From: Fusobacterium sp.
GTDB lineage: Bacteria > Fusobacteriota > Fusobacteriia > Fusobacteriales > Fusobacteriaceae
DNA length: 7,901 bases
Assembly (NCBI RefSeq): GCF_032477075.1
Contig: NZ_JAWDXO010000061.1
Location: 1 to 7,901, forward strand
Reading direction: 5' to 3'
In this document: piece after piece, positions 1 to 5,395 of the stretch
Layout of the letters: each line of letters begins with the position of its first letter
How positions within the stretch are numbered: position 1 is the stretch's first letter
The notes under the pieces: model-generated
What the model was told of the DNA's origin: nothing
The model's input: only the letters and a program-made list of their open reading frames with translations
The model's database searches: none
Position numbers and translations under genes: made by a program

Positions 1-97
1 AGATAGCTGCTGTTGTTGTTGTTTTTCCGTGGTCAACGTGTCCAATTGTTCCAATGTTTACATGGGGTTTGCTTCTTTCGAATTTTGCTTTAGCCAT
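1..97 (-). CDS. tuf: Elongation factor Tu, N-terminal fragment (gene continues past the left edge)
   Basis: EF-Tu is the cytoplasmic GTPase that delivers aminoacyl-tRNA to the ribosomal A site. Only the first 32 codons are present. They read MAKAKFERSKPHVNIGTIGH and onward through the P-loop GHVDHGKT (residues 19-26), which is the standard EF-Tu start, including the Lys and Thr that bind GTP phosphates. The ATG at 97-95 is preceded by a near-ideal GGAGGAG Shine-Dalgarno (105-111) with 7 nt spacing. It is the last visible gene of a rpsL-rpsG-fusA-tuf operon, 91 nt downstream of fusA. The gap carries a hairpin and a possible extra promoter, which could let tuf be expressed above the upstream genes. 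The protein is truncated only by the window boundary, with no sign of damage. Confidence 0.97.
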   Translation of the reverse strand, partial: MAKAKFERSKPHVNIGTIGHVDHGKTTTTAAI

Positions 98-128
98 TTA
101 AATTCTCCTCCTAATTTTTATATTTTAT

Positions 129-157
129 TTTTTATGGTTGGCACTTTACAGTGCCAA
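129..157 (-). promoter_or_regulatory. Possible internal tuf promoter overlapping the fusA-tuf hairpin
   Basis: On the minus strand TTGGCA (157-152, 5/6 to TTGACA) lies exactly 17 nt upstream of TAAAAA (134-129, 4/6 to TATAAT). Initiation about 7 nt further on would leave a roughly 25-nt leader ahead of tuf containing its ribosome binding site. The -35 sits inside one arm of the inverted repeat at 136-159, so the same bases may be read as DNA promoter or as RNA structure. The -10 is weak and the region is A-rich, so a chance match is quite possible. Confidence 0.3.
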
Positions 158-159
158 CC
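136..159 (-). other. Perfect 10-bp hairpin in the fusA-tuf intergenic mRNA, GUAA tetraloop
   Basis: The arms GGTTGGCACT and AGTGCCAACC are perfect inverted repeats separated by four bases. In the operon transcript (minus strand) the loop is GUAA, a GNRA-class tetraloop, which usually stabilises RNA stems. The stem is much more GC-rich than its surroundings. In the transcribed direction it is followed by an A-rich stretch rather than a U tract, so it is not a standard intrinsic terminator for the operon. An mRNA processing or stability element, or a partial attenuator, is more likely. On the plus strand it is followed by TTTTAT and could stop antisense transcription entering fusA. Confidence 0.75.
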
Positions 160-180
160 TTTTATAAAGTTACCATATAT

Positions 181-205
181 AAGAAAGATTATTTTCCTCT
201 TTCTT
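181..205 (-). repeat. Inverted repeat spanning the fusA stop codon
   Basis: AAGAAAGA (181-188) and TCTTTCTT (198-205) are perfect 8-bp inverted repeats with a 9-nt centre that contains the fusA TAA. In the mRNA this could fold into a weak purine/pyrimidine stem at the end of fusA, upstream of the stronger hairpin at 136-159. The arms are AT-rich and one is coding sequence, so it may be coincidental. Confidence 0.35.
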
Positions 206-2270
206 CTTGAATTCCTTTTTGGATAGAAGCTGGTACTTGAATGTATTCAGCAAATTCCATAGAGTAAGTTGCTCTTCCTTGAGATTTAGATCTTAAGTCA
301 GTAGCATATCCAAACATTTCAGATAAAGGAACTTTAGCATCAATGATTTTAGCACCATTTCTGTCTGTCATTCCACCTATCATTCCCCTTCTTGAGTTAA
401 GGTCTCCTATAATATCTCCCATATATTCTTCTGGAGTAGTTACTTCTACTTTGAATACTGGTTCAAGGATTATTGGATTAGATTTAGCAGCAGCTTGTTT
501 AACAGCCATCGATCCTGCAAGTTTAAAAGCCATTTCTGATGAGTCAACCTCATGGTATGATCCATCATAAAGAGTCACTTTTATATCAACAACTGGATAT
601 CCAGCTACAACTCCGCTTTCTAGAGCTTCCCTACTTCCTTTTTCTACTGCTGGAATATATTCTCTAGGAATAACTCCTCCAGTGATTTTATTAACAAATT
701 CAAATCCTTTACCTGGATTTGGTTCAAGGATAATTTTAACGTGTCCGTATTGTCCTTTACCTCCAGATTGTTTTGCATATTTAACTTCATGATCTGTAGT
801 TCCAAGAATTGTTTCTCTATAAGCAACTTGTGGTTTTCCTACTGTAGACTCAACTTTGAATTCTCTTTTCATTCTGTCAACAATGATTTCAAGGTGAAGT
901 TCTCCCATTCCTGAAATGATTGTCTGACCAGTTTCTTCATCAGATTTAACTTTGAAAGTAGGGTCTTCTTCAGCAAGTTTTGATAAAGCGATTCCCATTT
1001 TTTCTTGGTCTGCTTTTGTTTTTGGTTCAACAGCAACTGAGATAACTGGATCTGGGAATTCCATTTTTTCAAGAACTATTGGAGCATTTTCTGCACAAAG
1101 AGTATCTCCAGTAGTAGTTTCTTTCAATCCTACTGCTGCTGCAATATCTCCACAGTAAACTGCTTCAATTTCTTCTCTTTTATTAGCATGCATTTGAAGA
1201 ATTCTTCCCATTCTTTCTTTTTTACCTTTTGTAGAGTTTAAAACATAAGTTCCTTTTTCTACAATACCAGAGTATACTCTGAAGAATGTTAATTTTCCAA
1301 CAAATGGATCTGTCATAACTTTAAATGCTAGAGCTGCAAATGGAGCTTCATCTGACATTTCTCTCTCGATTTCGATAGAAGAATCTTTCATATCAGTTCC
1401 TTTTACCATTGCAACGTCTGTAGGAGCTGGCATGTAATCAACGATAGCATCAAGTAATGATTGAACTCCTTTGTTTTTAAATGCTGTTCCACAAGTTACT
1501 GGAACTATCATATTAGCAATAGTTGCTTTTCTAAGGGCTCCTTTGATTTCTTCTTCACTAATTTCTTCTCCACCAAAGAATTTTTCCATCAATTCATCAC
1601 TTGTTTCTACAACTGATTCCAACATAAATTGTCTTGCATCTTCAGCTTTTTCAGCTAATTCTGCTCTAATTTCTTTTACTTCAAATTTTTGTCCATTATC
1701 TGAATCGATAGGCCAAACAATTTCTTTCATAGTGATTAGGTCGATTACTCCTTCAAAATAATCTTCTGCACCAATTGGTAATTGAATAGGTACAGGATTT
1801 GATCCTAATTTATCTTTGATATCTCCAACACACATGTTGAAGTCAGCACCAATTCTATCCATTTTGTTAAAGAATGCAATTCTTGGTACTTGATATTTAT
1901 CAGCTTGTCTCCAAACAGTTTCTGATTGAGGCTGAACCCCATCAACTGCTGAGAATACTGCAACTGCTCCATCTAGAACTCTTAGAGATCTTTCAACCTC
2001 AACTGTAAAGTCCACGTGTCCTGGTGTGTCTATTATATTTATCCTATGTTCTCTCCAGAAACAAGTTGTTGCAGCAGAAGTGATAGTGATCCCTCTTTCT
2101 TGCTCTTGTTCCATCCAGTCCATCGTAGCTCCACCTTCATGAACTTCTCCTAGCTTATGTTCTACTCCTGTATAGAATAGGATTCTTTCAGTAGTAGTAG
2201 TTTTTCCTGCGTCGATATGAGCCATAATTCCAACGTTTCTAGTCATATCTAAAGAAACTTTCCTAGCCAT
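189..2270 (-). CDS. fusA: Elongation factor G
   Basis: EF-G is the cytoplasmic GTPase that drives tRNA-mRNA translocation on the ribosome and, with RRF, ribosome recycling. The product is 693 aa, the usual EF-G length. Visible motifs: P-loop AHIDAGKT (17-24), switch I RGITI (59-63), DTPGH (81-85, with the catalytic His85 equivalent), NKMD (135-138) for guanine recognition, the domain IV motif GGKGQYGHV, and the YDGSYHEVDS segment carrying the conserved domain IV tip histidine. A complete C-terminal domain V follows. The ATG at 2270 is chosen because it gives the universal MARKVSLDMTRN-type start and lies 9 nt after GAGGAGG. A TTG six codons upstream overlaps that Shine-Dalgarno and is rejected. 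It lies 54 nt after rpsG and 91 nt before tuf, in the canonical str order. Sequence and position both indicate the housekeeping EF-G1, not a tetracycline-protection or EF-G2 paralogue. Confidence 0.98.
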   Translation of the reverse strand: MARKVSLDMTRNVGIMAHIDAGKTTTTERILFYTGVEHKLGEVHEGGATMDWMEQEQERGITITSAATTCFWREHRINIIDTPGHVDFTVEVERSLRVLDGAVAVFSAVDGVQPQSETVWRQADKYQVPRIAFFNKMDRIGADFNMCVGDIKDKLGSNPVPIQLPIGAEDYFEGVIDLITMKEIVWPIDSDNGQKFEVKEIRAELAEKAEDARQFMLESVVETSDELMEKFFGGEEISEEEIKGALRKATIANMIVPVTCGTAFKNKGVQSLLDAIVDYMPAPTDVAMVKGTDMKDSSIEIEREMSDEAPFAALAFKVMTDPFVGKLTFFRVYSGIVEKGTYVLNSTKGKKERMGRILQMHANKREEIEAVYCGDIAAAVGLKETTTGDTLCAENAPIVLEKMEFPDPVISVAVEPKTKADQEKMGIALSKLAEEDPTFKVKSDEETGQTIISGMGELHLEIIVDRMKREFKVESTVGKPQVAYRETILGTTDHEVKYAKQSGGKGQYGHVKIILEPNPGKGFEFVNKITGGVIPREYIPAVEKGSREALESGVVAGYPVVDIKVTLYDGSYHEVDSSEMAFKLAGSMAVKQAAAKSNPIILEPVFKVEVTTPEEYMGDIIGDLNSRRGMIGGMTDRNGAKIIDAKVPLSEMFGYATDLRSKSQGRATYSMEFAEYIQVPASIQKGIQEERGK

Positions 2271-2279
2271 TAAGTATTT

Positions 2280-2286
2280 CCTCCTC
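2280..2286 (-). promoter_or_regulatory. Shine-Dalgarno of fusA (decides start)
   Basis: GAGGAGG on the minus strand ends 9 nt before the ATG at 2270-2268. An in-frame TTG at 2288-2286 would overlap this site and has no ribosome binding site of its own, so the shorter EF-G start is preferred. Confidence 0.85.
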
Positions 2287-2324
2287 AAAAAAAATGAATA
2301 AAGTTAACCTTTGCCATCTATAAA

Positions 2325-2795
2325 TTAGATTTTATAATGTGCGAAAGCTCTGTTTGCTTCTGCCATTTTATAAGTATCTTCTTTTTTCTTTATAGTTGCT
2401 CCATCATTATTAGCTGCTGCAATTAATTCTGCTGCTAATTTTTCGATCATACCATATTCTTTTCTTTGTCTTGTATAAATTGTTAACCATCTGATTGCTA
2501 AAGTTTGTTGTCTTTCAACTCTTACTTCAACTGGAACTTGGTATGTAGCTCCTCCGATTCTTCTTGATCTAACTTCGATTTGAGGTTTGATATTATCTAA
2601 TGCTTGTTTGAATACATCATACCCCTCTTGACCAGTTTTCTCTTTTATTAAATCCATAGCTGAGTAAAATATTCCTTCAGCGATAGCTTTTTTTCCATCT
2701 AACATAATTGAATTGATAACTTTAGTAACTACTTTATCTGAGTATCTAGAATCAGGTAGTACATCTCTTTTTATTGCTGCTCTTCTTCTTGACAT
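2325..2795 (-). CDS. rpsG: 30S ribosomal protein S7 (uS7)
   Basis: uS7 is a primary 16S rRNA binding protein that nucleates assembly of the 30S head and lies near the mRNA exit (E) site. The 156-aa length matches the bacterial family. Recognisable parts are the basic N-terminus MSRRRAAIKRDVLPD, the helix RYSDKVVTKVINSIMLDGKK, the central RRIGGATYQVPVEVR beta-hairpin region, and the C-terminal KKKEDTYKMAEANRAFAHYK. The ATG at 2795 follows a strong GGGAGGTGA ribosome binding site (2814-2806). It is 24 nt downstream of rpsL and 54 nt upstream of fusA, so it is surely cotranscribed. In E. coli S7 represses its own operon by binding a long rpsL-rpsG spacer; the spacer here is too short for that arrangement. 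Confidence 0.98.
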   Translation of the reverse strand: MSRRRAAIKRDVLPDSRYSDKVVTKVINSIMLDGKKAIAEGIFYSAMDLIKEKTGQEGYDVFKQALDNIKPQIEVRSRRIGGATYQVPVEVRVERQQTLAIRWLTIYTRQRKEYGMIEKLAAELIAAANNDGATIKKKEDTYKMAEANRAFAHYKI

Positions 2796-2819
2796 TTTTA
2801 ACCGTTCACCTCCCTATAA

Positions 2820-3188
2820 TTAAGCTTTTTTAGCTCCATATTTAGATCTTGATTGTTTTCTTTTGGCAACTCCAGCTGTATCCAAAGCTCCTCTGATAAC
2901 TTTGTATCTAACCCCTGGTAAGTCTTTTGTTCTTCCACCTCTTACAAGTACGATTGAGTGTTCTTGTAAATTGTGTCCTTCTCCTGGAATGTAGCAAGTA
3001 ACTTCGATTCCATTAGTTAATTTTACTCTGGCAACCTTTCTTAAAGCTGAATTTGGTTTTTTAGGTGTAGTTGTATAAACTCTTACACAAACTCCTCTTC
3101 TTTGTGGGTTTCCTTGTAATGCTGGTGATTTTTTCTTCTCTAGTAAAGTGTCTCTTCCATTTTTTACTAATTGACTTAAAGTAGGCAT
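2820..3188 (-). CDS. rpsL: 30S ribosomal protein S12 (uS12)
   Basis: uS12 sits at the decoding centre of the 30S subunit and affects accuracy and streptomycin response. The 122-aa product is close to the usual length of about 124. The family core is intact: GNPQRRGVCVRVYTTTPKKP, GIEVTCYIPGEGHNLQEHS and VRGGRTKDLPGVRYKVIRGA, then a basic tail ending KYGAKKA. Counting the initiator Met, Lys43 and Lys88, the classical streptomycin-resistance positions, are both wild-type lysines, and Asp89, the residue beta-methylthiolated in other bacteria, is present. From this gene alone no target-site streptomycin resistance is expected. The ATG at 3188 follows AAGGAGGG (3200-3193). It is the first gene of the str operon, about 45 nt from the predicted transcription start. 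Confidence 0.98.
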   Translation of the reverse strand: MPTLSQLVKNGRDTLLEKKKSPALQGNPQRRGVCVRVYTTTPKKPNSALRKVARVKLTNGIEVTCYIPGEGHNLQEHSIVLVRGGRTKDLPGVRYKVIRGALDTAGVAKRKQSRSKYGAKKA

Positions 3189-3240
3189 TTTACCCTCCTT
3201 CCTATTAATTTAAAATAATTTTATATATTATAACTTAAAT

Positions 3241-3269
3241 ATTATAATCACTTTGTTTCAAAAAGTCAA
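3241..3269 (-). promoter_or_regulatory. Main str operon promoter upstream of rpsL
   Basis: On the minus strand TTGACT (3269-3264, 5/6 to the -35 consensus) is followed after exactly 17 nt by a perfect TATAAT (3246-3241). Upstream sequence is A/T-rich, as in an UP element. Predicted initiation is near 3234, giving a leader of about 45 nt. A second TATAAT lies at 3232-3227 within a repeated 9-mer TTATAATAT (3247-3239 and 3233-3225), but it has no good -35. The 137-nt spacer between the ABC-F gene and rpsL (3189-3325) holds this promoter and no clear terminator; only a weak 6-bp repeat (AAGATT/AATCTT, 3279-3299) without a U tract is visible. Confidence 0.85.
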
Positions 3270-3325
3270 TATAAAGCTAAGATTATATTTATAAATCTTT
3301 ACAATTATATCATACTTTATCAAAT

Positions 3326-5233
3326 TTAGAAAGTATTTTTTAAAGTTTTTAGTTCATTTTCTAATTCTTCCCATTCTTCCATCAATGAAAATATTTCCAT
3401 ATCCAATTCTTCCAATTCTTTTTGTATATCTATAAGCTTATCTACATTATTTTCTATTCCTGCTTTGCTATACTCTTCTTCTTTAGCAGATTTTTTTTCT
3501 TCAAGTTTTTCAACATCTATTTCAGCCTTTATTATTTTCTTTTCAAGAGATGATATTCTGTTTTTATTTCTTTTCTGTTCTTCAAAATTAAGTGAAGCCT
3601 TAATATCTTTCTCTTTTACTTCTTCTCTTTGATTTAAATAAGAATTATAATCTCCTTTGAAAAGTACTGCTCCATCTTTCTTTACTTCATATATATTATT
3701 AACAACACAATCTAAAAAATTTCTGTCATGTGATACTACTAATATTGTTCCTGTATAATCCTCAAGTGATTCAGACAATATCTCTCTTGAGTATATATCC
3801 AGATGGTTAGTAGGTTCATCCAGTATCAGAAAATTAGGTTTTTCCAGCATAAGTTTCATAAATGCCACTCTTGCTTTTTCTCCTCCACTCAAACTAGATA
3901 TTTCTTTATATACATCATCTTCTGTAAAAAGAAATCCTCCACATATATTTCTTGCTTCTTCTTCACTTAATACAAAATGATACATAAGTTCTTCTAAAAC
4001 AGTTCTCTTTAGATCTAATCCCTGATGATTTTGGTCATAATATCCAATCTTTACTCTATCTCCTATCTTAAAATCTCCTTTGCTCTGTTTTTCCATTCCA
4101 TTTATTATTTTCAGCAAAGTAGATTTTCCTACTCCATTTTTTCCAATTACTCCAACTCTATCTCCTCTATATATATCAAGATTTAAATTGGAGAATATTT
4201 CTTTTCCATCAAAAGATTTAGCTAAATCTTTTATTCTCAACACTAAATCCACACTTGTAGTATCAGTTTCAAATTTAAGTTTTATTTTCTTAGTTGTAAT
4301 AACAGGATTTTCCATTTTATCCATTCTTTTGAGTATCTTTTCTCTGCCTCTTGCCTGCTTAGATTTTACTCCAGCTTTGTACCTTCTGATAAATTCCTCC
4401 ATCTTTCTGAGCTTATCCTGTTCTTTGTCAAAAGCTTTTACAGCCCCTGACAAATAAGCCTCTTTCTGAATAGTGAAATCTGTATAATTTCCATTGTATG
4501 TCTTTAAAGTTTTTCCTTCTATTTCAAATATTCTATTTACTACATTATCTAAGAAATAAACATCATGTGAAATAAGAATAAAAGCTTTTTTATAATCTTT
4601 TAATATTTTTTCAAGCCACTCAATAGCATTTAAATCCAAGTGATTAGTAGGTTCATCAAGTATCAAAAGTTCTGGTTCTTCCAAAAGAATTTTTCCTAAT
4701 GCCACTCTTGAAAGTTGACCTCCAGATAAATCACCTATCTTTGAATTCCACAAAAATTCTGCCAAACTCAGTCCATTCAATATCTGTTTCACTTTATATT
4801 CTATTGCGTATCCTTCATTTTGCTCATATCTTGCTGTTACAGCCCCTAATTCTTCCATAGTTTTCTCAAAATCATCAAGATTCTCTGCCAATATAACATT
4901 TAATTCCTGTATTCTGTGATAATCATTTTGCACATTAGAAAAAACTGTCATCAATTCTTCAAAGACAGTATTATCAAGATTAAGATTAGGTTGCTGTGAG
5001 AGATATCCTATTTTTAATCCACCTTTTTTTGATATTGTTCCCCTTTGATTTGTCTCAGGATTCACTTCATCATATTCTAATCCCAAAAGTATTTTAATAA
5101 GGGTACTTTTTCCTGCCCCGTTTACCCCTATCATTCCTATTTTATCTTTTTCATCTATTGAAAAGCTTATATTTTTAAACAAAGTTTCCCCTGTAAATCC
5201 CATAAATAAATTATTTACCTGCAGAAGTGCCAT
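3326..5233 (-). CDS. ABC-F family ATPase (ribosome-associated, Uup/YdiF/YfmR-like)
   Basis: ABC-F proteins are soluble twin-ATPase factors that bind the ribosomal E site and act on the P-site tRNA. Some relieve stalling, others protect against antibiotics. The 635-aa product has no membrane segments, so it is not a transporter. Nucleotide-binding domain 1: Walker A GVNGAGKST (36-44), signature LSGGQ (169-173), Walker B LLILDEP with catalytic Glu194, H-switch His223. An interdomain linker of about 75 residues (240-315), rich in Lys/Arg, follows and would reach towards the peptidyl-transferase centre. Domain 2: GKNGVGKST (364-372), LSGGE (448-452), FLILDEP with Glu473, His502. The C-terminal tail (about 550-635) is a Lys/Glu-rich coiled coil, as in Uup- and YdiF-type members. 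All catalytic residues are intact. ATG at 5233, with AGGAG 9 nt upstream. The moderate linker and coiled-coil tail suggest a housekeeping factor rather than a resistance protein, but the exact subfamily is not decidable by eye. Confidence 0.93.
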   Translation of the reverse strand: MALLQVNNLFMGFTGETLFKNISFSIDEKDKIGMIGVNGAGKSTLIKILLGLEYDEVNPETNQRGTISKKGGLKIGYLSQQPNLNLDNTVFEELMTVFSNVQNDYHRIQELNVILAENLDDFEKTMEELGAVTARYEQNEGYAIEYKVKQILNGLSLAEFLWNSKIGDLSGGQLSRVALGKILLEEPELLILDEPTNHLDLNAIEWLEKILKDYKKAFILISHDVYFLDNVVNRIFEIEGKTLKTYNGNYTDFTIQKEAYLSGAVKAFDKEQDKLRKMEEFIRRYKAGVKSKQARGREKILKRMDKMENPVITTKKIKLKFETDTTSVDLVLRIKDLAKSFDGKEIFSNLNLDIYRGDRVGVIGKNGVGKSTLLKIINGMEKQSKGDFKIGDRVKIGYYDQNHQGLDLKRTVLEELMYHFVLSEEEARNICGGFLFTEDDVYKEISSLSGGEKARVAFMKLMLEKPNFLILDEPTNHLDIYSREILSESLEDYTGTILVVSHDRNFLDCVVNNIYEVKKDGAVLFKGDYNSYLNQREEVKEKDIKASLNFEEQKRNKNRISSLEKKIIKAEIDVEKLEEKKSAKEEEYSKAGIENNVDKLIDIQKELEELDMEIFSLMEEWEELENELKTLKNTF

Positions 5234-5275
5234 TTCTTATCTCTCCTAATTTTTTTCATATATTTTCCATCTAAA

Positions 5276-5304
5276 ATCTTAACACATTCCCAATTTATTG
5301 TAAA
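5276..5304 (-). promoter_or_regulatory. Promoter of the ABC-F gene, extended -10 type
   Basis: On the minus strand TTTACA (5304-5299, 5/6 to -35) is followed by a 17-nt spacer and TAAGAT (5281-5276, 4/6 to -10), preceded by TG one base upstream, forming the extended -10 TGTTAAGAT. Initiation near 5269 would give a leader of about 35 nt containing the AGGAG site. An overlapping TTGACC at 5310-5305 is too far away (23 nt) to pair with this -10. Confidence 0.6.
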
Positions 5305-5350
5305 GGTCAAAGTATTTACAAAAGTTTTTCTTACTCCTTTCATCATTTTA

Positions 5351-5359
5351 TGATAAAAT
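5351..5359 (+). promoter_or_regulatory. Probable extended -10 promoter of the fplA-like gene, with dyad
   Basis: TGATAAAAT fits the TGn plus -10 pattern (TAAAAT, 5/6). No good -35 lies at 16-18 nt, which is tolerated by extended -10 promoters. The predicted start near 5366 gives a roughly 30-nt leader before the ATG at 5396 and lies downstream of the alternative ATG at 5363. The -10 is the right half of a perfect dyad, ATTTTA-TGA-TAAAAT (5345-5359), which could be an operator or simply AT-rich chance. Confidence 0.5.
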
Positions 5360-5379
5360 TATATGTCAATACTTTACTT

Positions 5380-5385
5380 AGGGAG
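5380..5385 (+). promoter_or_regulatory. Shine-Dalgarno of the fplA-like gene (decides start)
   Basis: AGGGAG ends 10 nt before the ATG at 5396. The in-frame ATG at 5363 has no purine-rich site upstream and would put extra residues ahead of the signal peptide, so 5396 is preferred. Confidence 0.7.
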
Positions 5386-5395
5386 TTGCATTACT

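Noticed and set aside
1..20. Trinucleotide-like run tgttgttgttg near the left edge as a microsatellite
   Set aside because: It is the complement of the consecutive Thr (ACA) codons in the conserved EF-Tu P-loop region, so it is explained by coding sequence.
136..159. Interpreting the fusA-tuf hairpin as an ordinary intrinsic terminator of the operon
   Set aside because: In the transcribed direction it is followed by ATAAAAAATAAAA, not a U run, and tuf follows with an intact ribosome binding site.
29..226. Plus-strand open frame across the tuf start and the fusA-tuf gap
   Set aside because: It is antisense to tuf, the hairpin and the fusA end, has no ribosome binding site, and its translation is low-complexity hydrophobic with no family likeness.
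1471..1761. Plus-strand open frame antisense to fusA (also those at 343-570 and 952-1158)
   Set aside because: Shadows of the strongly conserved fusA codons; Ser/Ile/Phe-rich translations with no recognisable domain.
2268..2288. Longer EF-G start at TTG 2288
   Set aside because: It overlaps the Shine-Dalgarno of the ATG at 2270 and adds six residues not seen in EF-G proteins.
3279..3299. Weak inverted repeat AAGATT/AATCTT after the ABC-F gene as a terminator
   Set aside because: Only 6 A/T-dominated base pairs around a 9-nt loop and no following U tract; it lies in the A/T-rich DNA upstream of the str promoter.
4080..4457. 125-codon plus-strand open frame antisense to the ABC-F gene
   Set aside because: Hydrophobic, membrane-like translation is what results from reading Lys/Glu/Asp-rich AT-rich coding sequence on the other strand; no ribosome binding site or supporting context.
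5363..5395. Upstream ATG for the fplA-like protein
   Set aside because: No ribosome binding site, lies at or before the predicted transcription start, and would put 11 extra residues ahead of a typical KK-plus-hydrophobic signal peptide.
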